DNA of 64,000 nucleotides from Bacteroidales bacterium (lineage in GTDB: Bacteria > Bacteroidota > Bacteroidia > Bacteroidales > UBA932): NCBI GenBank assembly GCA_017561885.1, contig JAFZBF010000008.1, positions 1 through 64,000 of the forward strand, read 5' to 3'. Both the position numbers and the translations under genes were made by a program. The notes under the pieces were generated by a model. That model was not told where the DNA came from. It worked only from the letters and a program-made list of their open reading frames with translations, and made no database searches. This document shows positions 9,191-19,928 of this stretch, one piece after another. Each line of letters opens with the position of its first letter. Position 1 is the stretch's first letter.

Positions 9191-9847
9191 AGCTTCCGCC
9201 AGGTCGAGGTCTTCGGGAGTCGTTATCTTGATGTTGTAACGCATCCCCTCGACAGTCTTTATAGGATATCCTGCTTTCTGCACCACGGTCAGATCGTCGG
9301 TGAATGACGTGTCGTATGCCTGCCTGTAAGCGTCCTTCAGTATTTCTGAACGGAAAACCTGGGGAGTCTGGACTGAGAGGAAACGGCTCCTGTCAGCGGG
9401 GACCGTGCCGCTGTCCGTCACCTCCCTGATGCTCTCCACGAGAGGCACCGCAGGGGCCACCGCACCGCACGTCTCGGCCTCGGCGAAAAGGCCTTCCAGG
9501 AACTCCGGAGTAACGAAGGGTCTTACGCCGTCGTGAACGGCTACGAGCGCCCCGTCAGGGACGTACTCCAGGGCATTCTTGACAGAGTGGAATCTGGTAT
9601 AGCCACCGGTGGGAAGGGTGTACCTTTGCAGAAAGTCATTCCTGCGGCAATAAGCCTTCCAATACTCTTTGTATTCCTCTGACATTACGATGATTATATC
9701 CACCGGGACAGACATCGCGAGAAACTTCTCGACGGTATGGCGCAACAGAGGTTTCCCCGCTATTTCGATAAATTGCTTGGGCAATTTTGAATTCATTCTC
9801 GTACCCGAACCGGCGGCTACGATGACAGCGTATCTTTTTCTCTCCAT
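9182..9847 (-). CDS. ispD: 2-C-methyl-D-erythritol 4-phosphate cytidylyltransferase
   Basis: IspD transfers CMP from CTP to methylerythritol phosphate in the non-mevalonate isoprenoid pathway. The 221-residue product from ATG 9847 begins just before the nucleotide-binding motif AVIVAAGSGTRM and has KQFIEIAGKPLLRHT. Downstream it has VAVHDGVRPFV and the C-terminal RYNIKITTPEDLDLAEALL, all diagnostic. A further in-frame ATG at 9889 would add a hydrophobic 14-residue leader not found in the family, so 9847 is preferred. The gene converges with the AsnC-type gene, overlapping its stop by 9 bp, and diverges from purH. Confidence 0.95.
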   Translation of the reverse strand: MERKRYAVIVAAGSGTRMNSKLPKQFIEIAGKPLLRHTVEKFLAMSVPVDIIIVMSEEYKEYWKAYCRRNDFLQRYTLPTGGYTRFHSVKNALEYVPDGALVAVHDGVRPFVTPEFLEGLFAEAETCGAVAPAVPLVESIREVTDSGTVPADRSRFLSVQTPQVFRSEILKDAYRQAYDTSFTDDLTVVQKAGYPIKTVEGMRYNIKITTPEDLDLAEALL

Positions 9848-9895
9848 TGTGGATAAAATGTGTACAAAATTAAATATAATTTGAGTCATTTTCGA

Positions 9896-9903
9896 TACTT
9901 TTG
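9896..9903 (+). promoter_or_regulatory. -7 promoter box TACTTTTG of the purH-mre-rodA operon
   Basis: A perfect TAnnTTTG match 18 bp before the purH ATG at 9922, which implies a very short leader. No TTG stands at the expected -33 position. It is the only promoter-like sequence seen between purH and rodA. Confidence 0.55.
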
Positions 9904-9921
9904 TACGATTAAGAATCTGCT

Positions 9922-11451
9922 ATGAATCCAGAATTGAAAAAGATAAATTCCGCCCTCATTTCCGTATACTACAAAGACGGTATAGAGGAGATTGCAGACA
10001 TCCTTGTGAGCAAAGGCGTCGCCTTGTTTTCCACCGGCGGCACCTATGATTTTCTTGCCGGGAAAGGCTACCCCGTAACCAAGGTTGAAGATGTCACCGG
10101 ATATCCTTCAATCCTCGGCGGAAGGGTGAAGACTCTCCATCCCAAGATCTTCGGAGGCATCCTGGCAAGACGCGACAATTTCAACGACCGCGAGCAGATG
10201 CAGCAATACGACATCCCTGCCCTCGACCTCGTGATCGTGGACCTCTATCCTTTCGAGGAATACGTTGCAAAGGGTGCGTCTCATCAGGAAATAATTGAAA
10301 AGATCGACATCGGCGGCATAAGCCTCATCCGCGCCGCCGCGAAGAACTATAAAGACGTCGTCATAGTACCTTGCAAGGACTGCTACGGCAAGCTTGTCCG
10401 CGTACTCAGGGAAAAAGACGGCTGCACTGCCGTTGAAGACAGGCTTTCGTTTGCAAAACACGCTTTCGCGGTAAGCAGTTCGTACGACACCGCCATCTTC
10501 AACTACCTCAACTCCGACGGCGAGGTTGATATGTTCGCAAGGAGCTACACTTCTTCGACCCATCTCCGCTACGGAGAAAACCCGCACCAGAGTGCGGCAT
10601 TCTACGGTGACGCCTCCACCCTTCCCGAGCAGCTGCACGGCAAGGAGATTTCTTACAACAATATGCTTGACATCGAAGCGGCCATCGAGCTGATTTCTGA
10701 TTTCAAGGAGCCCACAGTAGCAATCATCAAGCACAACAACGCATGCGGCTGCGCCTCCAGGGCGACAGTGGCAGAAGCCTGGAGAGACGCTCTCGCAGGA
10801 GACCCGGTTTCCGCTTTCGGGGGCATCATTATCTCCAACGTGCCTGTCGACGACTCTGTGGCCGAGGAAATCAACAAGATTTTCTTTGAAGTCATAATCG
10901 CTCCGGACTATTCTCCTGCAGCACTTGACATCCTGAAGCAGAAGAAGAACCGCATAATCCTGGTCAACCGCCGCACGGTCCCTTCAGCAATCAAATTCCG
11001 TTCGATGCTGGGTGGAGCCCTCGTGCAGGAAAGGGACACCAAGAGCGAGACCGCAGAAGACCTCAAGCCTGTGACAAAAGCTGTCCCTTCTGACGCCCAG
11101 ATCGCAGACCTGCTGTTTGCCAACAAGCTCGTGAAACATTCGAAATCCAATTCCATCGTGCTTGCCAAGAACGGCATGCTGCTCGCCAGCGGAGTAGGCC
11201 AGACCTCGAGAGTAGATGCGCTTAAACAGGCCATCGCCAAAGCCCTCAGTTTCGGCTTCGACCTGAAAGGCGCCGTAATGGCTTCTGACGCCTTCTTCCC
11301 GTTCCCCGACTGCGTCGAGATTGCAGACCAGGCAGGAATAACAGCCGTAATCCATCCGGGCGGCAGCATAAGGGACCAGGAAAGCGTAGATTACTGCGAC
11401 AATCACGGCCTTGTAATGGTCATAACCGGATTCAGACATTTCAAACACTAG
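9922..11451 (+). CDS. purH: Bifunctional AICAR formyltransferase/IMP cyclohydrolase
   Basis: PurH performs the last two steps of IMP synthesis. The 509 residues hold the N-terminal IMP cyclohydrolase (MGS-like) domain with LFSTGGTYDFLAGKGYPVTK and GGRVKTLHPKIFGGIL. The C-terminal AICARFT domain follows, with YGENPHQSAAFYG, the catalytic KHNNACGCA segment and SDAFFPFPDC. The protein ends with IHPGGSIRDQESVDYC and TGFRHFKH, the normal terminus. It is the first gene of a plus-strand run into mreB (19-bp gap), an arrangement usual in Bacteroidota. Confidence 0.97.
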   Translation: MNPELKKINSALISVYYKDGIEEIADILVSKGVALFSTGGTYDFLAGKGYPVTKVEDVTGYPSILGGRVKTLHPKIFGGILARRDNFNDREQMQQYDIPALDLVIVDLYPFEEYVAKGASHQEIIEKIDIGGISLIRAAAKNYKDVVIVPCKDCYGKLVRVLREKDGCTAVEDRLSFAKHAFAVSSSYDTAIFNYLNSDGEVDMFARSYTSSTHLRYGENPHQSAAFYGDASTLPEQLHGKEISYNNMLDIEAAIELISDFKEPTVAIIKHNNACGCASRATVAEAWRDALAGDPVSAFGGIIISNVPVDDSVAEEINKIFFEVIIAPDYSPAALDILKQKKNRIILVNRRTVPSAIKFRSMLGGALVQERDTKSETAEDLKPVTKAVPSDAQIADLLFANKLVKHSKSNSIVLAKNGMLLASGVGQTSRVDALKQAIAKALSFGFDLKGAVMASDAFFPFPDCVEIADQAGITAVIHPGGSIRDQESVDYCDNHGLVMVITGFRHFKH

Positions 11452-11470
11452 AAAACAATTAATTATCGAT

Positions 11471-12490
11471 ATGGCATTCTCTTTTCTAACTCAAGAACTT
11501 GCAATTGACCTGGGTACAGCCAACATCGTCATCTTTATGAACGACAAGAAGGTGATTGACGAGCCTTCGATCGTGGCTATCGACATCCCCACCAACAAAC
11601 CCATCGCCGTTGGAACTCAAGCCAAGCTGATGCACGAACGTACAAATCCGACGATTCGTACCGTAAGGCCGCTCAAGGACGGTGTTATCGCAGACTTCGA
11701 AGCCGCAGAGTTGATGCTGAGGGAGTTCATCAAGATGATCAACCGCAAGCGCACACTGTTCGCTCCGAACCTCAAGATAGTAGTCAGCATTCCCAAAGGC
11801 AGTACGGAAGTGGAAATCAGAGCCGTACGCGACTCCTGCGAACACGCCGGCGGCCGTGACGTATATATGATGTTCGAACCTATGGCCGCAGCTCTCGGCA
11901 TCGGCCTGGACGTGACCGCTCCTTCGGGCAATATGGTCGTCGACATCGGAGGCGGTACCACTGAGGTCGCCGTGATCTCTCTCGGCGGTATCGTGGCCAG
12001 CGAAAGCATCCGCACCGCAGGCGACGTCTTCACCAGCGACATCCAGCAGTATATGAGGCAGCAGCATAACATCAGGGTCGGCGAGATCACAGCCGAAGAC
12101 ATCAAGATCAAGATCGGCGCGGCAATCTCCGAACTCGACGAAACCCCTGACCCGTACATCGTAAGCGGTCCTAACCTGATGACAGCTCACCCTGTGGAAG
12201 CAGAAGTGACCTCGCAGGAAATCGCACACTGCCTCGACAAGTCGCTCGTAAGGCTGGAGACTGCAATCCTCACGGTGCTTGAAAAGACTCCGCCCGAGCT
12301 TTACGCCGACATCGTGCACAAAGGTATCTTCCTGACTGGCGGCGGCGCCCTGCTCAAGGGTCTGGACCAAAGGCTTGCCAAGAAGATCAACATCCCGTTC
12401 CACGTATCTGACGACCCGCTGCGCGCAGTCGCCCGCGGTACTTGCCAGGCACTCAAGAACACCGCAACGTATAAATTCCTGTTTAGATGA
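11471..12490 (+). CDS. mreB: Rod shape-determining protein MreB
   Basis: An actin-like cytoskeletal ATPase that organises lateral wall synthesis along the inner membrane. The 339 residues include the phosphate 1 motif DLGTANIVIFMNDKKVI, the phosphate 2 motif VDIGGGTTEVAVISLGG and the adenosine motif FLTGGGALLKGLDQRL. An N-terminal hydrophobic AFSFLTQEL could act as a membrane-binding segment. The stop overlaps the mreC start as ATGA, so the two are translationally coupled. Length is normal. Confidence 0.97.
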   Translation: MAFSFLTQELAIDLGTANIVIFMNDKKVIDEPSIVAIDIPTNKPIAVGTQAKLMHERTNPTIRTVRPLKDGVIADFEAAELMLREFIKMINRKRTLFAPNLKIVVSIPKGSTEVEIRAVRDSCEHAGGRDVYMMFEPMAAALGIGLDVTAPSGNMVVDIGGGTTEVAVISLGGIVASESIRTAGDVFTSDIQQYMRQQHNIRVGEITAEDIKIKIGAAISELDETPDPYIVSGPNLMTAHPVEAEVTSQEIAHCLDKSLVRLETAILTVLEKTPPELYADIVHKGIFLTGGGALLKGLDQRLAKKINIPFHVSDDPLRAVARGTCQALKNTATYKFLFR

Positions 12491-13311
12491 CAGGTCGTCC
12501 CGCTCTTGTCCGTACTGCAGTCACCGTTCTGGTTTTCATTGCACTGGAAGTACTGTGTCTGGTGATGATTGCCAACAACAGTGTAGTGCAGCGGTACAAG
12601 ATACTGGGAGAGATCCGCGAGACGCAGGCTTCGCTCTGGCAGAGGACCAGCGAAATCCGTTCTTACTTTTCACTCAAGAAAGACAACCGCGCGCTCGTGC
12701 AGGAGAATGAAGACCTCCGGCGTCAGCTGAGCCTTTACGAGGCTCTTGCCTCACAGCCGGACTCGGTTTTCCATAATCTGCAGGGCAGCTATTCCTACAC
12801 CGCGGCCGACATTGTCAAGAGCACCCGCGGCAAGCAGCACAACTATCTGCTTATCAACAAGGGCTCCAGGGCCGGCATTACTGAAGGGATGGGCGTTGTG
12901 AGCCCTAACGGCGTTGTCGGAATCATAGATGCAGTGAGCGACCACTACGCCTATGTCATCTCGTTCCTGAATACGGAACAGTCCATCAGCGCCAGGCTCA
13001 CCAAGAGCGACCATTTCGGCCTGCTCCGCTGGGAGGGAGTCAATCCGCACAAGGCCACGCTGACCGAGATATCCCTTTACTGCGGAGCGGCAGTCGGCGA
13101 CTCCGTGGCGACCAGCGGCCATTCAAGCATCTTCCCTCCCGACATCCCGATAGGAGTCATCAGCAAGGTCAAACCTGTCAGCGGCCTTTATCTGAGTCTT
13201 GAGATCGATCTGTTCCAGGACTTTTCATCGCTCCGCCACGTTTACGTTGTGGCCAATGACGATAGGGAAGAGATAGAGGAACTCATAGAAGAAGGAGGAG
13301 GACAAGAATGA
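12487..13311 (+). CDS. mreC: Rod shape-determining protein MreC
   Basis: A bitopic membrane protein that links MreB to the PBP2/RodA synthase. The 274 residues have one N-terminal membrane segment (about 8-30), a periplasmic coiled coil (about 55-90, RALVQENEDLRRQLSLYEAL), and two beta-barrel domains. The barrels contain the family signatures NKGSRAGITEGMGVVSPNGVVG and GDSVATSGHSSIFPPDIPIG. The acidic C-terminal tail is common in Bacteroidota. ATGA overlaps join it to mreB upstream and to mreD downstream. Confidence 0.95.
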   Translation: MTGRPALVRTAVTVLVFIALEVLCLVMIANNSVVQRYKILGEIRETQASLWQRTSEIRSYFSLKKDNRALVQENEDLRRQLSLYEALASQPDSVFHNLQGSYSYTAADIVKSTRGKQHNYLLINKGSRAGITEGMGVVSPNGVVGIIDAVSDHYAYVISFLNTEQSISARLTKSDHFGLLRWEGVNPHKATLTEISLYCGAAVGDSVATSGHSSIFPPDIPIGVISKVKPVSGLYLSLEIDLFQDFSSLRHVYVVANDDREEIEELIEEGGGQE

Positions 13312-13820
13312 AAGACAGCTGGGGAAGGATACTTTTCTGCACGATTCTGCTGCTTATCCAGATCGTCCTGTCTGGATACGTCAACGTAGGCCCGTACATC
13401 TACCTGTGCTGCCTGCCGTTGCTGGTCATCTATCTTCCGCTCGACCAGGATGCCGGCGTATCGATGTTCATCGCCTTCATAACCGGCCTGATTGTGGACA
13501 CCCTGTGCGACGGCATAATCGGCCTGAACGCAGCCGCGGCCGTTGCGCTGGCTGCAGCCAGAAGGCCTCTCTACGCAGCCTGCTTCAGCAAGGACAATCT
13601 CGAGAGGGCTGTCATCCCTACGATCCAGGAAGCCGGAGTGCTAAGGCATATCAATTTCATCCTCGCTTCCCTGGCAGTATATTTCATAGTTTATATCGGC
13701 CTCGATTCCGTCGGGATGGAGAGCCTGCAGACCACCGTGCTCAGGTTCGTGCTCAGCTGCGCGGCGAATCTCGCCATCATCCTCGCGCTCGATTACTCGA
13801 TGTTCAACTCAAGGAAATAA
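13308..13820 (+). CDS. mreD: Rod shape-determining protein MreD
   Basis: A small polytopic inner-membrane protein of the elongasome. The 170 residues carry about five hydrophobic segments (about 8-28, 30-45, 50-75, 103-120 and 140-162). The sequence is poorly conserved, so the call depends on the membrane profile, the length and the position between mreC (4-bp overlap) and mrdA (3-bp gap). Confidence 0.88.
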   Translation: MKDSWGRILFCTILLLIQIVLSGYVNVGPYIYLCCLPLLVIYLPLDQDAGVSMFIAFITGLIVDTLCDGIIGLNAAAAVALAAARRPLYAACFSKDNLERAVIPTIQEAGVLRHINFILASLAVYFIVYIGLDSVGMESLQTTVLRFVLSCAANLAIILALDYSMFNSRK

Positions 13821-13823
13821 GTC

Positions 13824-15662
13824 ATGGCCCTTTCCATCAGCAAAAAGAACATTCTCCTGGCATCGATAGCCATAGCGTTCCTTGCTGTGACCGCCAGGCT
13901 GTTCTACGTCCAGATCATCGAGGACAAATACCGCATCAACGCTGAGAACAACGCCCTGAAATACAAGATCAACTACCCCGCCAGAGGCCGTATCCTCGAC
14001 CGCAACGGCGAGATCATAGTCGACAACAAGATAATCTACGACCTCGAAGTGGTTCCCATCGACGTCCAGCCCTTCGACACCCTGGCTTTCTGCGAAATCT
14101 TCGACCTGGACGAGGAGTTTGTAAAGGAGCGTTTCAACTATTACAGGACCTACCGCAGCCGTATCGGCTTCGGTTCAATAACTTTCCTCAAGCAGGTCCC
14201 CGGCGAGATGTACGACAAGTTTGCCGAAAAGAGCTATATGTTCCCCGGCTTCGACGCAGTTGTCAGGACATCCCGCGAATATCCTGTCAATTCCGGAGGC
14301 AACCTGCTGGGCTACATCAGCGAGGTCGACCAGAATTTCCTGAACACGCACGAAGGATATGCCATGGGCGACTTTGCGGGCAAGACCGGAATGGAGATGG
14401 CCTTCGAAGACCGTCTCAAGGGAGAGAAAGGATATGAAATCTTCCTCCGCGACGCCCACAACCGCATCCAGGAACATTATGAAAACGGTGAGTACGACAA
14501 AGAGGCCATAGGCGGCAGCGACGTGATGACCACCATCGACCTGCATCTGCAGGCATACGGACAGCAGCTGATGCAGAACAAGGTCGGTTCTGTCGTAGCC
14601 ATCGAGCCGGCGACAGGAGAAATACTCGCGATGGTTTCCAGCCCCGGCATCGACGTGTCCCAGCTGGCCGAAATCAACAAATACTACTCCGAGCTCATCA
14701 ACGACCCTTACAAGCCGATGTTCAACCGTGCCGTCCAGTCCGCCCAGCCTCCCGGTTCCGTATTCAAGGTGGTAAACGGGCTTATCGGCCTGCAGGAAGG
14801 CGTGCTCACTCCGGAAACGAAATATCCCTGCCATGCAGGCTACAGTGTCGGAGGAGTCAGGCTGGGCTGCCACAACCACGTATCCCCCATCGATATGTAC
14901 CAGTCGCTGATGATGTCCTGCAATGCATATTACTGCTACGTATTCCGGAACATCATCGACAATCCAAAATATGCCAGCGTAGGAGATGCTTTCGACAAAT
15001 GGAGAGAGTATGTGACGTCTTTCGGCTTCGGCACGAAACTCGGAAGCGACATTCCCTATGAACTGGCCGGAAACGTACCGACCAGGGCCTATTACGACAA
15101 GTACCACGGAAAAGACCGCTGGAAATCCCTCTCCATCATTTCGCTCTCGATCGGGCAGGGAGAGCTCGGCTGCACTCCGCTCCACCTGGCGAACATGTGC
15201 GCGACTGTGGCCAACAGGGGTTACTACTATATTCCCCATTATGTCAAATACGCTCCGGGCGAGGAGGTTGACAGCACCTATACCACCCGTCACTATACAA
15301 TGGTCGACACCACATACTTTCCTGAAGTGGTCAAAGGGATGGAACTTGCCGTGCAAGGCGGCCCCGGCGCAACTGCCAGATCCGTTGCAATCCCCGGTAT
15401 CATTATGTGCGGCAAGACCGGCACGGCACAGAACCCTCACGGCAGCGACCACTCGGTGTTCATGTGTTTCGCCCCCAAGGACGACCCGAAGATCGCAGTT
15501 GTGGCCTATGTTGAGAATGCCGGCTTCGGAGCGACCTGGGCTGCTCCTATCGCATCATTGCTGGTGGAGAAGTATCTCAACGGGGAAATTTGTTCCGAGA
15601 GGAAATATCTCGAACAGAGGATGTTCGACGCTAACCTGCTGAGCAGAGTAAAGACAAGATAA
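13824..15662 (+). CDS. mrdA: Penicillin-binding protein 2 (elongasome transpeptidase)
   Basis: A class B PBP that cross-links lateral-wall peptidoglycan together with RodA. The 612-residue protein has one membrane anchor (about 8-28), a PBP dimerisation/pedestal domain (PARGRILDRNGEIIVDN) and a transpeptidase domain. The active site shows Ser312 in PPGSVFKVV, an SCN triad in LMMSCNAYY, and KTGT beginning at Lys531 (KTGTAQNP). It lies 3 bp after mreD, and its TAA overlaps the rodA ATG (TAATG), which fits coupled synthesis of the PBP2-RodA pair. Confidence 0.96.
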   Translation: MALSISKKNILLASIAIAFLAVTARLFYVQIIEDKYRINAENNALKYKINYPARGRILDRNGEIIVDNKIIYDLEVVPIDVQPFDTLAFCEIFDLDEEFVKERFNYYRTYRSRIGFGSITFLKQVPGEMYDKFAEKSYMFPGFDAVVRTSREYPVNSGGNLLGYISEVDQNFLNTHEGYAMGDFAGKTGMEMAFEDRLKGEKGYEIFLRDAHNRIQEHYENGEYDKEAIGGSDVMTTIDLHLQAYGQQLMQNKVGSVVAIEPATGEILAMVSSPGIDVSQLAEINKYYSELINDPYKPMFNRAVQSAQPPGSVFKVVNGLIGLQEGVLTPETKYPCHAGYSVGGVRLGCHNHVSPIDMYQSLMMSCNAYYCYVFRNIIDNPKYASVGDAFDKWREYVTSFGFGTKLGSDIPYELAGNVPTRAYYDKYHGKDRWKSLSIISLSIGQGELGCTPLHLANMCATVANRGYYYIPHYVKYAPGEEVDSTYTTRHYTMVDTTYFPEVVKGMELAVQGGPGATARSVAIPGIIMCGKTGTAQNPHGSDHSVFMCFAPKDDPKIAVVAYVENAGFGATWAAPIASLLVEKYLNGEICSERKYLEQRMFDANLLSRVKTR

Positions 15663-17104
15663 TGGGTACGGGTTCGATATATAACAAGCTTGACTGGAGA
15701 CTGATAATCTATTATCTGATTCTCGTGGTTTTCGGCTGGCTCAACATATTCTCTTCCGTACACGCCGAGAATTCGATACTGTTCGATTTCAGCCAGAGAT
15801 ACGGGATGCACTTCATATGGATGTGCATTTCGATAGTACTGGCCCTGTCCATCATCTTCATAATACCTTCGAGAATCTATCAGGCTTTCTCCTGGGGATT
15901 CTACCTTATGATGATACTGCTGCTGATGTCCGTTCTGGTGCTCGGAGTGGAAATCAAAGGTTCGCGTTCCTGGATTTCACTTGGCGGCTTCAATTTCCAG
16001 CCGGCCGAATTCTCGAAGATCACCACTTCGCTGGCCCTGGCCGCACTGATGGGCAAATACGGATATGTGTTCAAGCGCACCGACTGCTGGATGAAAGCCT
16101 TCGCAACGATCGGCCTGCCGATGATGCTGATCCTGCTGGAGAAAGAGACCGGATCGATGCTGGTCTATATCGGATTCCTGCTGGTGTTCTACCGTGAAGG
16201 AATGAGCGGATGGTTCCTTCTTGCCGGCCTGTTCGCGATTCTGCTGTTCATTTTGGGACTTGCGGTTTCGCCCTTCGTGGCGATGCTGGTCCTTACAGGA
16301 AGCCTGATGCTGGTTTATTTCATAAAACATCAGCGGGCGCTCTTCGGGATAATAGTGACAGTCCTTTCCATCACCCTGCTGGCCTTCCTGCCGAAAATCC
16401 TCTCCATCGAAGCCATCGCCGCGAAGAATCCCTTCCCCGCAGAAATCTGGGTCGCCCTCATCTGCTGCGCCGCAGCCGTTTTCCTGTTGGTAAAGAATTT
16501 TGTCCTGCGCACCAAGAACAAGTTCCTCCGCAACATCCTCCTGTGCTATATCATGATGACAGGCTTCATCTTTTCGGTGCAGTTCATCTTCAACAATGTG
16601 CTTCAGGACCACCAGAGGGCCAGGATAGAGGTACTGCTGGGAATGAAGGACGATCCCAAGGGAGTCGGATATAACGTCCATCAATCCCTGATCGCCATAG
16701 GTTCAGGAGGACTGTTCGGAAAAGGCTTCATGCGCGGCACCCAGACACGTTTCGACTTCGTTCCGGAGCAGACCACCGACTTCATTTTCTGCACCATCGG
16801 TGAAGAATGGGGGTTCGTAGGTTCGCTGGGAGTGCTGGTGCTGTATTTCCTGCTTCTGATGCGCATTCTGAACAAAGCGGAGCAGAACAGCGACAATTTC
16901 ACCAGAATCTACGGATACTGCGTCGCCAGCTGCCTGCTTATGCACATCCTTATCAATATATGCATGACCATCGGCCTTATGCCGGTGATCGGCATTCCCC
17001 TGCCCTTCCTGAGCTACGGAGGATCGTCTCTGATAGCTTTCACAATACTGCTGTTCATATTCATCAGACTTGATCTTGACCAGTGGAGATATCTTAAACA
17101 ATAA
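15662..17104 (+). CDS. rodA: Peptidoglycan glycosyltransferase RodA (SEDS family)
   Basis: RodA polymerises lipid II into glycan strands with PBP2. The 480-residue polytopic protein has the SEDS signatures GSRSWISLGGFNFQPAEFSK near residue 100 and QTDFIFCTIGEEWGF-like residues at about 365-380 (here TTDFIFCTIGEEWGF). The C-terminal IPLPFLSYGGSSLIAF is also present. It is about 100 residues longer than the E. coli protein; the extra length is a hydrophobic block near 190-300, as in other Bacteroidota RodA proteins. It ends the mre operon 19 bp before gcvP. Confidence 0.95.
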   Translation: MGTGSIYNKLDWRLIIYYLILVVFGWLNIFSSVHAENSILFDFSQRYGMHFIWMCISIVLALSIIFIIPSRIYQAFSWGFYLMMILLLMSVLVLGVEIKGSRSWISLGGFNFQPAEFSKITTSLALAALMGKYGYVFKRTDCWMKAFATIGLPMMLILLEKETGSMLVYIGFLLVFYREGMSGWFLLAGLFAILLFILGLAVSPFVAMLVLTGSLMLVYFIKHQRALFGIIVTVLSITLLAFLPKILSIEAIAAKNPFPAEIWVALICCAAAVFLLVKNFVLRTKNKFLRNILLCYIMMTGFIFSVQFIFNNVLQDHQRARIEVLLGMKDDPKGVGYNVHQSLIAIGSGGLFGKGFMRGTQTRFDFVPEQTTDFIFCTIGEEWGFVGSLGVLVLYFLLLMRILNKAEQNSDNFTRIYGYCVASCLLMHILINICMTIGLMPVIGIPLPFLSYGGSSLIAFTILLFIFIRLDLDQWRYLKQ

Positions 17105-17123
17105 TTTAACCTGCATACTGCAT

Positions 17124-19928
17124 ATGAATTTTGCACAAAGACACAACGGTCCCCGGGACTTTCAGGTAAAGAAGATGCTCGAAGCAATCGGAGCAGAATC
17201 TATAGACGAACTTATCAGCCAGACCGTTCCGGCTGACATAATGCTGGACGCCCCCCTGGACCTCGCCCCGGCGATGAGCGAATCGGAATATCTGGCTTCG
17301 CTTAAGAAAATCGCCGCCAGGAACAGGCACGTCCGTTCGATGATTGGAATGGGATTCTACGGGACTGCATCTCCGGCCGTGATTGTACGCAACATATTCG
17401 AAAATCCCAGCTGGTATACCTCCTATACTCCTTACCAGTCCGAGATATCCCAGGGCAGGCTGGAGGCCCTCATCGTATTCCAGACCATGATATCGTCGCT
17501 CACCGGCTTCGAACTGTCCAACTGCTCGATGCTCGACGACGCCACAGCCGCTGCAGAAGCAATGCGTATGATGTTCAACCTCCGCAGCCGCAGCATGGTC
17601 CAGTCAGGATACAACAAGTTGTTCGTCGACGAGAATGTCTTCCCGCAAGTCCTGTCTGTGCTCCAGACCCGTGCACTCCCTCTCGGCATCGAAGTGGTGA
17701 CCGGAGATTTTCAGAAGCGCAATCTCAGCGACAGGTTCTTCGGAGCAATAGTCCAGTATCCCGCAGCCAACGGCGAAATCCGCGACTACAGTGAATTCTG
17801 CGCCAATGCCCATATGAACGACGTGCTGGTCACCGCTTACTGTGACCTGCTTGCACTGACCCTGATCAAGGAGCCGGCCGCCTGGGGTGCGGACATTGCA
17901 GTAGGTTCCGCCCAGCGTTTCGGTCTGCCGATGGGATTCGGAGGTCCTACGGCCGGATTCATGGCCACCCGTGAAGAATACAAGCGCAGCCTTCCGGGAC
18001 GTATCATCGGAGCTTCGGTCGACCGCCTCGGCAACACTGGGTACAGGCTTGCACTCCAGACCCGTGAGCAGCATATCAAACGGGACAAAGCCACTTCGAA
18101 CATCTGCACGGCCACTGCCCTCATGGCGATCATGTCCGGAATGTATGCAGTATGGCATGGTCCGCAGGGACTCCGCGAAATTGCTATGAAAGTGCACGGT
18201 TACGCCAGCGACTTCGCCGCAAAACTTGTAAAGAGCGGTTATCGCATCGTATCCGGCAATTTCTTCGACACCGTCGAGGTGATGGCTCCCAACATCGAGG
18301 CCATCAGCGAAAGGGCCGTCGAAGCCGGCTACAACTTCTATTATACCCCGGACAACCATATCCGCATCAGTTTCGATGAAATGTCGTCCGACACCGAAGC
18401 CGTGAAGATCAGGGACATCTTCAGCTGCGTCTCCGCCGTCCAGGCACAGCCCGCAACCCCTGAGTTCATGGCCCGCGAGACACCGATACTCACCGAAGAG
18501 GTCTTCAATTCATATCATTCCGAGACGGAGATGATGAGATACATCAAGAAGTTGGAACGTCGCGACATTTCCTTGACCCACAGCATGATTCCGCTTGGAT
18601 CCTGCACCATGAAGCTCAATGCCGCCGCGGAGATGCTTCCTCTCAGCTGGACTGAGTTCGGCAACGTCCATCCGTTCGCTCCGCTTCCGCAGGCGGAAGG
18701 AACGATGACCCTGATCAAGGATCTCGAGAAAGACCTGGCCACCATCACCGGATTCGCCGCATGCTCCCTCCAGCCTAACAGCGGCGCGGCGGGAGAATAT
18801 GCTGGACTTATGACAATCCGAGGCTATCTCCACGCAAACGGCCAGGACGGACGCGACATCATGCTGCTCCCCACTTCAGCCCACGGCACCAATCCTGCCT
18901 CTGCGGCGATGGCTGGTTTCAACATCTCGCTCGTCGACTGCGACGAAAACGGCAACATCAACGTAGAGCAGCTCAAGGAGAAAGTCCAGCAGGCAGGTGA
19001 CAAGCTTGCCGGAATAATGATCACATATCCTTCCACCCACGGAGTGTTTGAAGCGCGCATCCGTGAAATCGTTGCGGCAATCCACGACGGAGGCGGCCTG
19101 GTATATATGGACGGGGCCAATATGAACGCCCAGGTAGGCCTGACCAATCCCGGCACCATAGGAGCCGACATCTGCCACCTCAACCTGCACAAGACATTCG
19201 CGATGCCCCACGGCGGAGGCGGTCCCGGAGTCGGCCCGATCTGCTGCACCGAAGCTCTCAAACCATATCTGCCCGGACATCCCCTGGTTCCGCAATGCGG
19301 CGGCAAAGGAATGACCGCAGTATCGGCGGCTCCTTTCGGATCTGCCCTGCTGCTCCCGATAACCCACGCATACATCAAGATGCTGGGCGCCGAAGGTCTT
19401 CGCAAGGCAAGCGAGATAGCAATTCTCAACGCCAACTACATATCAGCGAAGCTTAAGCCCGAACTGGACACCCTCTATACCGGAACAACCGGCCGCGTGG
19501 CCCACGAATGCATCATCGACCTTCGCAATTTCAAGGCAGAATACGGAGTGGATGCAACCGACGTCGCAAAGAGGCTTATGGACTTCGGTTTTCACGCTCC
19601 TACTCTCAGCTTCCCGGTACACGAGACGCTGATGGTAGAGCCGACCGAGAGTGAATCTCTCGAAGAGCTCGACCGTTTCATCGAAGCCCTGAAGACCATC
19701 GTGGCAGAATGCGAAGACATCAAGGCCGGCAAGCTGGATGCAGAAGACAACCCTCTGAAGATGGCGCCGCACACAGCCAATGAGGTCACTGCCGACACCT
19801 GGGTACATCCTTACGGAAGGGAACAGGCCGCATATCCTCTCAAATGGATCCGCGACAACAAGTTCTGGCCATATTCAGCCCGCATAGACAACGGGTTCGG
19901 CGACCGCAACCTCAAGGCGAAAATTTGA
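17124..19928 (+). CDS. gcvP: Glycine dehydrogenase (aminomethyl-transferring), P-protein
   Basis: The PLP-dependent P-protein of the glycine cleavage system decarboxylates glycine onto the H-protein lipoyl arm. From ATG 17124 it has 934 residues, a single-chain P-protein with both N- and C-terminal halves. The start [17 protein letters not shown] is typical. The PLP lysine is Lys690 in [19 protein letters not shown]. An in-frame start at 17070 lies inside rodA and adds 18 unrelated residues, so it was rejected. The gcvT and gcvH partners are not in the window. Only 19 bp separate it from rodA, so read-through is likely. Confidence 0.96.
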   Translation: MNFAQRHNGPRDFQVKKMLEAIGAESIDELISQTVPADIMLDAPLDLAPAMSESEYLASLKKIAARNRHVRSMIGMGFYGTASPAVIVRNIFENPSWYTSYTPYQSEISQGRLEALIVFQTMISSLTGFELSNCSMLDDATAAAEAMRMMFNLRSRSMVQSGYNKLFVDENVFPQVLSVLQTRALPLGIEVVTGDFQKRNLSDRFFGAIVQYPAANGEIRDYSEFCANAHMNDVLVTAYCDLLALTLIKEPAAWGADIAVGSAQRFGLPMGFGGPTAGFMATREEYKRSLPGRIIGASVDRLGNTGYRLALQTREQHIKRDKATSNICTATALMAIMSGMYAVWHGPQGLREIAMKVHGYASDFAAKLVKSGYRIVSGNFFDTVEVMAPNIEAISERAVEAGYNFYYTPDNHIRISFDEMSSDTEAVKIRDIFSCVSAVQAQPATPEFMARETPILTEEVFNSYHSETEMMRYIKKLERRDISLTHSMIPLGSCTMKLNAAAEMLPLSWTEFGNVHPFAPLPQAEGTMTLIKDLEKDLATITGFAACSLQPNSGAAGEYAGLMTIRGYLHANGQDGRDIMLLPTSAHGTNPASAAMAGFNISLVDCDENGNINVEQLKEKVQQAGDKLAGIMITYPSTHGVFEARIREIVAAIHDGGGLVYMDGANMNAQVGLTNPGTIGADICHLNLHKTFAMPHGGGGPGVGPICCTEALKPYLPGHPLVPQCGGKGMTAVSAAPFGSALLLPITHAYIKMLGAEGLRKASEIAILNANYISAKLKPELDTLYTGTTGRVAHECIIDLRNFKAEYGVDATDVAKRLMDFGFHAPTLSFPVHETLMVEPTESESLEELDRFIEALKTIVAECEDIKAGKLDAEDNPLKMAPHTANEVTADTWVHPYGREQAAYPLKWIRDNKFWPYSARIDNGFGDRNLKAKI

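Noticed and set aside
14175..15452. 425-codon open frame on the minus strand
   Set aside because: It lies fully antisense to mrdA, whose catalytic motifs and operon position are unambiguous; the translated sequence has no recognisable domain.
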